Assembly (NCBI GenBank): GCA_019239975.1
Contig: JAFAZE010000070.1
Location: 1-64,000 of the forward strand
Source of the DNA: Streptosporangiaceae bacterium
GTDB taxonomy: Bacteria > Actinomycetota > Actinomycetes > Streptosporangiales > Streptosporangiaceae
Direction: 5' to 3'
Length of the DNA: 64,000 nucleotides
The notes below the pieces were generated by a model. That model had not been told where the DNA came from and made no database searches. It worked only from the letters and a program-made list of their open reading frames with translations. This document shows, piece by piece, positions 17,850-26,189 of this stretch. Positions within the stretch are counted from its first letter, which is position 1. Each line of letters starts with the position of its first letter. The position numbers and the translations under genes are program-made.

Positions 17850-20800
17850 GTGAGCATCAGGTACAGCCCGGAGCAGCTGGCGCGGCTGCTGCGGCTGCCG
17901 GAGCCGACACCCGAGCAGGCGGCGGTGATCGGTTCGCCGCTCGGGCCGCTGACGGTGATCGCGGGCGCCGGCTCGGGTAAGAGCGAGACGATGGCGGCCC
18001 GGCTCGTGTGGCTCGTCGCCAACGGCATGGTGCGCCCCGACCGCGTGCTCGGCCTCACGTTCACGAGGAAGGCGGCCGCCGAGTTCGCCGACCGGGTCCG
18101 GTCGCGGCTGGATCGCCTGCGCCGCGCGGGACTGGAAACGCTGACCTCCCCTGCCTCGGGCGGAGCGGCCGCCGCAGGCGGAACCGCGGCCGCGGGCGGT
18201 GCCGGCGCCGACGATGCCGCCGGCACGGACGACGCCGATGCGGACGCGCTCGGCTCGGACCCGGTGATCAGCACCTATCACTCGTATGCGGGGCGCCTGC
18301 TCAGCGACCACGCGCTGCGCGAGGGGCTCGAACCGTCGATGCAGCTGATCACCCCCGCGCTGTCGTGGCAGCTCGCCGCGTCCATCGTCGCGGCCTACGA
18401 CGGGCCGATGGACCAGGTCGGCTGGACGCCGCAGACCGTCACCGCCGCCGTTCTGCAGCTGGCCGGGGATCTCGCCGAGCATCTGCGCGAGCCAGCCGAC
18501 GTCGTCCGGGTGGGGGACTGGCTCGCCGCCCGGCGAGACGGGCTGCCGGGGAAGATACCGGCGCCCGTTCGGAAGATCATGGATTGTCAGCGAGCCAGGG
18601 AGCAGCTGCTGCCGCTGGCCGAGCGGTATGCCGCGGCGAAGGCGGCGCGTGAGGTGGTCGATCACGCGGACCAGGTCGCGCTGGCGGCGCGGATCGCGGC
18701 CCGGCACCCGGAGGTGGGAGCGGCCGAGCGCGGACGCTACCACGTGGTGCTTCTCGACGAGTACCAGGACACCAGTCACGCGCAGCTCGTGCTGTTGCGC
18801 GCGCTGTTCGGGGGCGGGCATCCGGTAACGGCGGTGGGCGATCCGTGTCAGTCGATCTACGGCTGGCGGGGGGCGAGCGCGGGAAACCTCCGGCGGTTCG
18901 TGAGGGACTTTCCGCTGCGCACCGGCGGGAGCGCTCCGGTGCGGCAGCTGTCGACGAGCTTCCGGAACGCGGGCCGCGTGCTGGACGCGGCGGCCGTGCT
19001 CCAGGCCGGGCTGCGCGCGGAAGCTCCGGACATGCCGGTGCTGGTACCCGCGCCGGACCGGACCGCGCGCGGGTCGGTGACATGCGCGCTGCTGCCCACC
19101 GTCGCCGACGAGGCTGAATGGGTCGCGGAGCAGGTCGCGTCCCTGCTCGCGCGGCCCGCCGGGTGCGCGCCGGACGGGCTGCCGTGGCCGGACGGCCGCG
19201 CCGCCGGGGTACGGCCGTCGGACATCGCCGTATTGTGCCGGAAGCGGTCCCAGTTCGTCCCGTTGCGGCGGGCTCTCGGCACCCGCGGCATCCCGTGCGA
19301 GGTCGTCGGGCTCGGTGGCCTGCTGACGGTGCCCGAGGTGCAGGACGTGGTCGCCACGCTGCGGGTCCTGTACGACGCCTCGGCGTCCGACGCGCTGGCG
19401 CGGCTGCTGACCGGCCCCCGGTGGCGGATCGGCCCGCGCGACCTGGTGGCGCTGGGCCGCCGCGCGCGGAACCTCGCCCGCGCCGATGAGCCCGGGGAAG
19501 CCCGGCGCGGCCACGCGGCCGGGGAAGCCCAGGGCGGCGGCGAGCATGGGAAAACCCGGAGCGGCGACGAACCCGCAGGCGGGGCGGGGGATCGCGCCCC
19601 GGCGGAACGTGGCGACGCGCTCACGGACGCGATCACCGACCTGACGGCCGAGACCGGGTCTCTCGTCGAGGCGCTGGATGACCTCGGCGACCCGGGCCGG
19701 TACTCGGCGAACGGGTACGCGCGGCTGCACGCGCTCGCCGGCGAGCTGCGGCGGCTGCGCGCGCACACCGGGCGCCCGCTGGCCGACCTGACCGCGGAGG
19801 TCGAGCGGACGCTCGGCCTGGACATCGAGGTCGCCTCGCGGTCCGGCGCCGACCCGGCAGCCGCGCGGGCCGACCTCGACGCGTTCACCGACGTGGCGGC
19901 CGCGTTCGCCGGCGAGCAGCCAGAACCCACACTCGGCGCGTTCCTCGCCTACCTGACCGCGGCCCAGCAGGAGGAGTTCGGGCTGGAGACCGGCAGGGTG
20001 GGCGACACGGACACCGTCAAGCTGCTCACCGTGCACGCCGCCAAGGGGCTGCAGTGGCCGGCCGTCTTCGTGCCCGGGCTCGCCGCCGGGGAGCGGGCCC
20101 AGGTGTTCCCGGCGCGGCCCCGGCTCTCGACGCGGTGGACCGACAACGCGCGGCTGATCCCGTTCGGCCTGCGCGGGGACGCGGGCGACCTGCCCAGGCT
20201 GGCCGGCCTCGACGCGGACTCGCTGTCCGAGTTCACCGCCGCCTGCGGGGAACGGGATCTGGCCGAGGAACGGCGGCTGGCCTACGTCGCGGCCACCCGC
20301 GCGGCGTTCTGGCTCGGCTGCAGCGGATTCTGGTGGGGAGACGGAACCGGCCGTTTGGGACCTTCGGTTTTCCTGTCCGAGGTGCGCTCGGCGTGTGCCG
20401 CGGGGGCGGGTGTGGTGGACACGTGGGCTCGGCCGCCGGCGGAGGACGCGGAGAACCCGCTGCTCGCCTCCGTCGAGACGGCGAACTGGCCCGCCACACC
20501 CGCGGGGGGGCACTACGAAACGGTGCGCTCGGCCGCCGGCATGGTGGAATCCGCGATCGCGGATCAGGTGCGGACGACAGATCCCGCGGATCCGGCGTCT
20601 CCCGCCGGAACGGATCCCAAAGACGTGGACTTTACCGCCGGCAGCGGCCTCGACCCAGCGGGCCTCGAACTGGTGGCGGCGTGGCGGCGCGATGCGGAGT
20701 TGCTGCTCGCCGAGCGGGAGCGCCGCCGCGGCGACGGCTCGGTGCACGTCGCGCTGCCGGCCCGTCTGTCGGTCTCCGCGCTGGTCGCGCTGGCGCGCGA

Positions 20801-21350
20801 TCCCGAGGAGCTGGCGCGCCAGGTACGGCGGCCGATGCCCAGACCGCCCGCCCCGCAGGCGCGGCGCGGAACCGAGTTCCACCGCTGGCTGGAGGAGCGG
20901 TTCGGGCAGCAGCGGCTGATCGGCGACGAGGACCTCTTCGAGGTGGAGTCGGACGCCGACCTCGCGGAGCTGCGCGACCGCTTCGAGTCGAGCGAATGGG
21001 CAGGCCGATGGCCGGCCGAGGTCGAGGTTCCGTTCGAGACGCTGATCGGGGACCGGCTGGTGCGCGGGCGCATCGACGCCGTGTTCGCTGACAGCGCGGA
21101 CGGCGGGTTCGACGTGGTCGACTGGAAGACCGGGCAGCCGCCGCGTTCGGAAGCGGAGCGGCACGCGGTCGCCGTCCAGCTCGCCGCCTACCGGCTCGCG
21201 TGGGCGGCCCTGGCGGCCGTGCCGGTCGACCGTGTGCGCGCGGCCTTCTATTACGTGCGGCACGATCTGACCGTCCGCCCGTCCGACCTGCTCGACGAGG
21301 CGGGACTGGTGCACCTAATCGAACGCGTCCCCCCCGCCGCCGACGCCTGA
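17850..21350 (+). CDS. adnB: AdnB subunit of the AdnAB helicase-nuclease
   Basis: A 1166-residue UvrD-like motor with a C-terminal RecB-family nuclease. Walker A is GAGSGKS near residues 38-44, the DEYQD box is near 304-308, the motif TVHAAKGLQWP is near 727, and the nuclease motif VVDWKTGQ is near 1090. Unlike AdnA it shows no cysteine set around the nuclease domain, so the iron-sulfur cluster appears confined to AdnA. Two low-complexity inserts, Ala/Gly/Asp-rich near 107-140 and Gly/Glu-rich near 548-590, explain why it exceeds the ~1100 residues of the mycobacterial protein. It works as a heterodimer with AdnA in end resection. Confidence 0.93.
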   Translation: MSIRYSPEQLARLLRLPEPTPEQAAVIGSPLGPLTVIAGAGSGKSETMAARLVWLVANGMVRPDRVLGLTFTRKAAAEFADRVRSRLDRLRRAGLETLTSPASGGAAAAGGTAAAGGAGADDAAGTDDADADALGSDPVISTYHSYAGRLLSDHALREGLEPSMQLITPALSWQLAASIVAAYDGPMDQVGWTPQTVTAAVLQLAGDLAEHLREPADVVRVGDWLAARRDGLPGKIPAPVRKIMDCQRAREQLLPLAERYAAAKAAREVVDHADQVALAARIAARHPEVGAAERGRYHVVLLDEYQDTSHAQLVLLRALFGGGHPVTAVGDPCQSIYGWRGASAGNLRRFVRDFPLRTGGSAPVRQLSTSFRNAGRVLDAAAVLQAGLRAEAPDMPVLVPAPDRTARGSVTCALLPTVADEAEWVAEQVASLLARPAGCAPDGLPWPDGRAAGVRPSDIAVLCRKRSQFVPLRRALGTRGIPCEVVGLGGLLTVPEVQDVVATLRVLYDASASDALARLLTGPRWRIGPRDLVALGRRARNLARADEPGEARRGHAAGEAQGGGEHGKTRSGDEPAGGAGDRAPAERGDALTDAITDLTAETGSLVEALDDLGDPGRYSANGYARLHALAGELRRLRAHTGRPLADLTAEVERTLGLDIEVASRSGADPAAARADLDAFTDVAAAFAGEQPEPTLGAFLAYLTAAQQEEFGLETGRVGDTDTVKLLTVHAAKGLQWPAVFVPGLAAGERAQVFPARPRLSTRWTDNARLIPFGLRGDAGDLPRLAGLDADSLSEFTAACGERDLAEERRLAYVAATRAAFWLGCSGFWWGDGTGRLGPSVFLSEVRSACAAGAGVVDTWARPPAEDAENPLLASVETANWPATPAGGHYETVRSAAGMVESAIADQVRTTDPADPASPAGTDPKDVDFTAGSGLDPAGLELVAAWRRDAELLLAERERRRGDGSVHVALPARLSVSALVALARDPEELARQVRRPMPRPPAPQARRGTEFHRWLEERFGQQRLIGDEDLFEVESDADLAELRDRFESSEWAGRWPAEVEVPFETLIGDRLVRGRIDAVFADSADGGFDVVDWKTGQPPRSEAERHAVAVQLAAYRLAWAALAAVPVDRVRAAFYYVRHDLTVRPSDLLDEAGLVHLIERVPPAADA

Positions 21351-21386
21351 CCCCCTCGCCGCTCACTCCAAGCCGCGACAGCGCCA

Positions 21387-21455
21387 CTTTGTACCCTTAC
21401 CGGTGAGTAGGTGTCCTTGTTTGTCCCGATAAGCGACTACGTAAACCCTACAAAG
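21387..21455. repeat. Inverted repeat element in the adnB-cupin gap
   Basis: Seven-base perfect ends CTTTGTA (21387-21393) and TACAAAG (21449-21455) flank a 55-base interior that is much less GC-rich than its surroundings. The pairing extends imperfectly inward (CCCTTAC against GTAAACCC). It lies between the convergent adnB and cupin genes, so it could be a bidirectional terminator or the remnant of a small mobile element. I see no gene in it. Confidence 0.45.
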
Positions 21456-21469
21456 CAGCAAAGAGCCGA

Positions 21470-21501
21470 GCCCGCCGAGGGCGGAGCCCGCCGAGGGCGG
21501 A
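21470..21501. repeat. Tandem 16-base repeat
   Basis: The unit GCCCGCCGAGGGCGGA occurs twice back to back, and each unit can fold on itself (CCGCC against GGCGG). It sits just downstream of the convergent adnB and cupin stops, so it may contribute to termination. Confidence 0.6.
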
Positions 21502-21543
21502 AGGCCGCTGGGGGGGAGGCCGGTTGAGGGCCGAAGCGGCGGG

Positions 21544-22065
21544 TCAGCGGAAGAGGCGGTCGATGTACCCGGCGCCGAGCCCGGCCTTCTCGTAGTGGTC
21601 CCGGCAGAGCGCGATGTAGTCGAACACGTCGAAGTGGCCGCTGGGGTCGCCGTTCTCATCGAGCCAGATCAGCGGGCCCGTGACGTTGAACGTAACTCGC
21701 ATGGGCTCCTCGGACTCATATGCCACGAGGGTATGTGCCTCGCCGGGCGCCTCGTAGATCCAGTCGCCGGCGGTCGCCACCCAGTCGTGCTCCAGGTACC
21801 CCCACTTGCCGGAGATCGTGTAGGCGAAGACCTGCTGCGGATGATAGTGCCGGTTGACCAGCCCGGCGCCGCGGCACATCAGGACGTCGCACCAGCGGTT
21901 CTGGCTGGGGGAGATCCACAGCGGGCGGGTGCCGACGGTCTCCGACAGCGGGGCGTAGTAGCGCTCGTCGTCGGTGGCCGCGTTCGCGATGTACGCCTCC
22001 GGCATTGCGCCCGGGCGTATTGCCTGCGCCACCGGCTTCAGTTCCCGCCAGAACTCGCCGGCCAT
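21544..22065 (-). CDS. Cupin protein of the 2,4'-dihydroxyacetophenone dioxygenase family
   Basis: A 173-residue single-domain cupin. The start at 22065 is fixed by AGGAGG five bases upstream of ATGGCC. The metal-binding motif NRHYHPQQVFAYTISG supplies two His, a later EAPGEAHTLV supplies Glu and His, and the C-terminus ends with the conserved FDYIALCRDHYEKAGLG. The family contains carbon-carbon-cleaving non-heme iron dioxygenases for hydroxylated acetophenones. Most genomic members are uncharacterised, so the substrate here is unknown. It stands alone, divergent from purM and convergent with adnB. Confidence 0.85.
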   Translation of the reverse strand: MAGEFWRELKPVAQAIRPGAMPEAYIANAATDDERYYAPLSETVGTRPLWISPSQNRWCDVLMCRGAGLVNRHYHPQQVFAYTISGKWGYLEHDWVATAGDWIYEAPGEAHTLVAYESEEPMRVTFNVTGPLIWLDENGDPSGHFDVFDYIALCRDHYEKAGLGAGYIDRLFR

Positions 22066-22240
22066 GGATCCTCCTGTGCTCGCCACCTGTAGGGCCATGC
22101 TCAGCGTCCCTCGCCGCGCCGGCGCGGGCAAGGCCTCGCCGCGCCGCCGCGGGCAAGGCCTCGATCAGGGGCTGACCGGGCACGATGGGCTAGTCTCGGA
22201 TCGTCACAGACTCCCGCCGACCAGGACGACCAGGAAGCCG

Positions 22241-23476
22241 ATGACGATGCCGGAGAACGCCGCGACGCCCGACGGAGCCCCGTCCACCTACGCCGCCGCC
22301 GGGGTTGACGAGGAGCGCGAGCAGAACGCGTTCGCCAGGGTCATGCGCCCGTGGCTGGCCAGGACCACGGTCAGGTCTCCCCTCGTGACAAAGATCTCCG
22401 GGCTGTCCAGCGGCTACTTCGCGACGCTCATGCACGTCCCGCCGGGGCCGCCGCTGGCCCTCACCACGGACGGCGTCGGCACCAAGATCCTGCTGGCCAG
22501 GGAGGCCAACCGGTGGGAGCCGATCGGCGTCGACTGCGTGGCGAACAACGTCAACGACCTGGTCTGCGTCGGCGCGGTGCCGCTCGCGCTGCTTGACTAC
22601 GTGGCCATCGACCGTATCGACGAGGGCGTGCTCGACGAGATCGCCCGCGGCCTGTTCCTCGGCGCCGAGCTCGCGGGCATCGCCATCCCCGGCGGCGAGA
22701 TCGCCCAGATCGGCGCGATGCTGGCCAGCTCGGAGGGCGGCGGCCCCATGCTCGACCTGGTGGGAACCGCGATCGGCGCGCTCCCGAACGCCGCGCAGCC
22801 GGGCCAGGCGACGCGGGAGCCGGTCGACGGCTCGGCGGTGCGTCCCGGTGACGTCGTGATCGGGCTGCCGAGTTCCGGACTGCACAGCAACGGCTACTCG
22901 CTCGCCCGGCACGCGCTGTTCGGCAAGGGCGGCGGCGGCAAGGACGGCACGGGCGAGGGCGGCACTGGCAAGGACGGCACGGGCGGTGAAGCCGGCAAGG
23001 ACGGCACGGGCGGCATGAGCCTGCAGGACCAGGTGCCCGGCACCGGCCGCCGGCTGGCCGACGCGCTGCTGCAGCCGACCCGGGTCTACGTCAAGGCCGC
23101 CGAATCCCTGTGGGCGGCCGGGATCACGCCGCGCGGCCTCGCGCACATCTCCGGCGGCGGCCTGCTCAACCTGGCCAGGCTCGCCGCGGACGTCTCCTAC
23201 GAGCTGGACGCGATGCCGGCTCCGTCGGAGCTCTTCACGCTGATCGCCGAACGAGGGCAGATCACGCCCGCCACGATGTACGCCACGTTCAACATGGGCC
23301 TCGGCTTCTGCGTGGTCGTCGCGAAAACGGAGCAGCAGGCCGCCATGACGGCCCTCAAAGAAGCCGGCGAGGACCCGATCCGGGTGGGCTGGGTGACCTC
23401 GCGCCCCGGCCGGACGGTTTCCATACCGTCGGCGGGCCTGCTGGGCCGGGGGGACGCGTTCGAACCGGTACGTTAG
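22241..23476 (+). CDS. purM: Phosphoribosylformylglycinamidine cyclo-ligase (PurM-like)
   Basis: An AIR synthase-fold protein of about 411 residues that catalyses the fifth step of purine synthesis in its family. N-terminal YAAAGVDEEREQ, the ATP/substrate motif LTTDGVGTKILLAREA and GLPSSGLHSNGYSLARHAL are clear PurM signatures. A Gly-Lys-Asp-Gly-Thr repeat insert of ~30 residues follows the last motif, in a surface loop. The ATG at 22241 or at 22247 could be used; AGGAAG lies upstream. It is next to a peptidase, not to purF or other pur genes, so a second PurM-type paralogue elsewhere in the genome is possible. Confidence 0.85.
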   Translation: MTMPENAATPDGAPSTYAAAGVDEEREQNAFARVMRPWLARTTVRSPLVTKISGLSSGYFATLMHVPPGPPLALTTDGVGTKILLAREANRWEPIGVDCVANNVNDLVCVGAVPLALLDYVAIDRIDEGVLDEIARGLFLGAELAGIAIPGGEIAQIGAMLASSEGGGPMLDLVGTAIGALPNAAQPGQATREPVDGSAVRPGDVVIGLPSSGLHSNGYSLARHALFGKGGGGKDGTGEGGTGKDGTGGEAGKDGTGGMSLQDQVPGTGRRLADALLQPTRVYVKAAESLWAAGITPRGLAHISGGGLLNLARLAADVSYELDAMPAPSELFTLIAERGQITPATMYATFNMGLGFCVVVAKTEQQAAMTALKEAGEDPIRVGWVTSRPGRTVSIPSAGLLGRGDAFEPVR

Positions 23477-23481
23477 GTCTC

Positions 23482-24870
23482 ATGGACGTCCGGGACTACG
23501 TTGCCGCGAATGCGGAGGATTTCTTCAGTGCGCTGAAGGACTGGCTGGCGATCCCGTCGGTGTCCGCCGACCCCGAGCACCACGGCGACGTGCGGCGGTC
23601 CGCCGAATGGCTCGCCGGGCACCTGCGCGACACGGGCTTCCCGGTCGCCGAGGTCTGGGAAACGGACGGCCTTCCAGCCGTCTACGCCCACTGGCCGGCG
23701 GAAGATCCCGGCGCGCCGAAGGTGCTGGTCTACGGCCACCACGACGTTCAGCCGGCCGAGCCGGCCGGCGAATGGTACAGCCCCCCGTTCCAGCCGGCCG
23801 AAAGCGGCGGCTACATCCTCGGCCGCGGCGCCTCCGACGACAAGGGCCAGGTCCTGTTCCACACGCTCGGCCTCCGGGCGGCCCTCGCCACCGCGGAGCA
23901 GAGCGCGCCCCCGGTTTCGATCACGATGCTGATCGAGGGGGAGGAGGAGTCCGGCTCCCCGCACTTCGCTGATCTGCTCCGCGAGCGCCAGGCGGAACTG
24001 GCCGCCGACGTGATCGTGATCAGCGACACTACGATGTGGGCGGCCGACGTGCCGTCCATGTGCACCGGCATGCGCGGCCTCGCCGAGGCCGAGATCACGC
24101 TGTCCGGGCCGTCCCGTGACCTGCACTCCGGCTCGTTCGGCGGCGGCGTGCCGAACCCGCTGCACGCGCTCGCCGCGCTGCTGGCCGGACTGCACGACGA
24201 GGCGAACCGGGTCACGCTGCCCGGCTTCTACGACGCGGTGGTCCCGCTCACCGCCGAGGAACGTGAGCTGTTCGCGAAGCTGCCGTTCGACGAGAACACG
24301 TGGCTCGCCGACGCCGGCGACAGCCGCGACCTTTACGGCGAGGAGGGCTTCAGCACGCTGGAGCGCATCTGGGCGCGCCCGACCGCCGAGGTCAACGGCA
24401 TGTGGGGCGGCCATACCGGCCCCGGGCCGAAGACGATCGTGCCCGCCGAGGCGCACGCAAAGGTCTCGTTCCGCCTGGTGCCCGACCAGGATCCGGACGC
24501 GGTTTACGGCGCGCTGCGCGAGTACGTGGCGAGCCACCTCCCGCCGGGCATCGACGCGGTCATCACCGCCGGCCCCGCGGTCCGCCCGTGCCGGTCGCCG
24601 ATCACCTCGCCGGCCGTGCAGGCCGCGCGCCGCGCGATGCAGCGGGCGTTCGGCACGGAGGTGCTGTTCACCCGGGAGGGCGGCAGCGGCCCCGAGGCCG
24701 ATCTCGCCGACATCCTGGGCGCACCGCTGGTCTTCGTCGCGGTGGGCCTGGATTCGGACCGTATCCACGCACCGAACGAGCGCGTGGACAAGTCCCTGCT
24801 GCTGCGCGGCGCCGAGGCCGCCGCGTACCTGTGGGAGGAGCTCGCGGCCACCGGTGCGGACCCTTCGTGA
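23482..24870 (+). CDS. M20/M28-type dipeptidase
   Basis: A 462-residue zinc-dependent dipeptidase of the M20 family (carnosinase/PepV-like, cytosolic). The first metal ligands are in VYGHHDVQPAEP and the shared Asp in GRGASDDKGQV. The catalytic Glu pair is in MLIEGEEESGS, followed by DTTMW, and the C-terminal ligand region reads DRIHAPNERVD. A lid domain between residues ~210 and 360 includes RDLHSGSFGG. It begins 6 bases after purM and overlaps nudC by GTGA, so the three genes form one operon. The physiological peptide is unknown. Confidence 0.92.
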   Translation: MDVRDYVAANAEDFFSALKDWLAIPSVSADPEHHGDVRRSAEWLAGHLRDTGFPVAEVWETDGLPAVYAHWPAEDPGAPKVLVYGHHDVQPAEPAGEWYSPPFQPAESGGYILGRGASDDKGQVLFHTLGLRAALATAEQSAPPVSITMLIEGEEESGSPHFADLLRERQAELAADVIVISDTTMWAADVPSMCTGMRGLAEAEITLSGPSRDLHSGSFGGGVPNPLHALAALLAGLHDEANRVTLPGFYDAVVPLTAEERELFAKLPFDENTWLADAGDSRDLYGEEGFSTLERIWARPTAEVNGMWGGHTGPGPKTIVPAEAHAKVSFRLVPDQDPDAVYGALREYVASHLPPGIDAVITAGPAVRPCRSPITSPAVQAARRAMQRAFGTEVLFTREGGSGPEADLADILGAPLVFVAVGLDSDRIHAPNERVDKSLLLRGAEAAAYLWEELAATGADPS

Positions 24871-26189
24871 GCGCGCCCGGCGGCGCGGGCACGGCGGTGG
24901 ACGTGCCAGGCTCCGACGGCCCGCTCGGCCGTCTGGCGCTGGCCAGGGGGACCGTGGACCGGGCGACGATCAAGCGCCAGGACGCGGAGTGGGTGGCGCG
25001 CGCCTGGGCGGACCCGCGCACCCGGGTGGTGGCCGTGGAGAACTCCGAGGCGCTGGTGCGTTCCGAGGGCGACCGTGCGGAGCTGGTGTTCGTGCCGCCG
25101 CCCGAGGCGGGTGAGGGCCCCCGGTTCCTGCTGGGAATCGATGACGACGGCGTCGTGTACTTCGGCGTCAGCGGGCACATCACGGAGCTGCCGGGGACCC
25201 GCCGGGCGTCCCCGCGGCAGGCGGGGGCGATGCTGAGCGACCGGGACGCGGGCCTGCTGACGCACGCGGTGGCGCTCGCGAACTGGCACGGCACGCACAC
25301 GCACTGCCCGCGCTGCGGCGCCGCGACGGTGCCGGCGCCCGCCGGGCACCTGACCGTGTGCCCGGTGGACGGCTCGGAGCACTTCCCGCGGATCGACCCG
25401 GCGGTGATCATGCTGGTGACCGACCCGGACGACCGGATCCTGCTGGCCCGCGGCGCGGCGTGGCCGGAGCGCCGGATGTCGGTGCTGGCCGGCTTCGTGG
25501 AGCCGGGGGAGTCGGCGGAGCAGGCGGTCGCGCGCGAGGTGAGGGAGGAGACCGACATCGTGGTCGGCGAGATCTCCTACCTGGGCAGCCAGCCGTGGCC
25601 GATGCCGCGCAGCCTGATGCTCGGCTTCCGCGCGCTGGCCAAGGGCGCCCAGCGGATCACGATCGACAGCGACGAGATCTTGGAGGCCCGCTGGTTCACG
25701 CGCGCCGAGCTGCGCGCCAGCCTGGAATCCGGTGAGCTCTTCGTGGCGCCCACGTCCTCGATCGCCCGCCGCATCATCGAGTTCTGGTACGGCGCCCCGC
25801 TGCCGGTCCCCCCCGCACGGACCGCCCCCGCCCGCTTATCCAGGGATTTTTACACCGAACGAGCGCTGGCCCACCCGGCAGCCCAGCCGCCGTCCCCCCA
25901 AGGGACGCCGCGCGTTAGCGCTCCCGCCCCCGGCCCGCGCGTTAGCGCTCCCCGCTCTCGCCGCGCCCTCCGCCCGCACGCCCCTTCACCCGCCCTGCCC
26001 ACCGCCCGCCTCAGCGTGCGCGTCGCCTTCCCTCGTGGACCGCGCTCGGCGCGGCCCCGTCTTCCCCGGCTCGGCACCCCCCGGCCCGCTTCCATGATCG
26101 TGGGTCAAAAGGCCCCGAATGAGGTGCATAACGACCCACGATCATGGTCCGGCCCATTTCGGAGGCGCCTCGATAGGGGTCTTTCTTGA
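24867..26189 (+). CDS. nudC: NAD(H) pyrophosphatase NudC with an unusual C-terminal extension
   Basis: NudC hydrolyses NADH/NAD and can remove NAD caps from RNA. The zinc-ribbon region reads CPRCGAAT followed by LTVCPVDG, so the fourth Cys is Asp; I recall similar actinobacterial sequences. The Nudix box GFVEPGESAEQAVAREVREE and the NudC marker SQPWPMPRS are intact. The enzyme should end near residue ~310 (FWYGAPLP). Another ~125 residues of Pro/Arg/Ala-rich sequence follow and run through a perfect DNA palindrome at 26092-26147. That tail is probably translated intergenic repeat DNA. The GTG start overlaps the M20 peptidase stop. Confidence 0.9.
   Translation: MSAPGGAGTAVDVPGSDGPLGRLALARGTVDRATIKRQDAEWVARAWADPRTRVVAVENSEALVRSEGDRAELVFVPPPEAGEGPRFLLGIDDDGVVYFGVSGHITELPGTRRASPRQAGAMLSDRDAGLLTHAVALANWHGTHTHCPRCGAATVPAPAGHLTVCPVDGSEHFPRIDPAVIMLVTDPDDRILLARGAAWPERRMSVLAGFVEPGESAEQAVAREVREETDIVVGEISYLGSQPWPMPRSLMLGFRALAKGAQRITIDSDEILEARWFTRAELRASLESGELFVAPTSSIARRIIEFWYGAPLPVPPARTAPARLSRDFYTERALAHPAAQPPSPQGTPRVSAPAPGPRVSAPRSRRALRPHAPSPALPTARLSVRVAFPRGPRSARPRLPRLGTPRPASMIVGQKAPNEVHNDPRSWSGPFRRRLDRGLS
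26092..26147. repeat. Perfect 15-base inverted repeat with 26-base loop
   Basis: CCATGATCGTGGGTC (26092-26106) and GACCCACGATCATGG (26133-26147) pair perfectly. The loop is A/G-rich and ends GGTGCATAAC. The element lies inside the C-terminal extension of NudC and also inside the antisense end of the DUF2254 frame. The long arms and defined loop suggest a dispersed repeat or a strong bidirectional terminator. Confidence 0.85.

Noticed and set aside
15423-21314. A 1963-codon open frame on the minus strand antisense to adnA and adnB
   Set aside because: It mirrors the codon bias of the real plus-strand genes, is Arg/Gly/Gln-rich, and shows no domain. The plus strand has complete helicase-nuclease motifs across the same bases.
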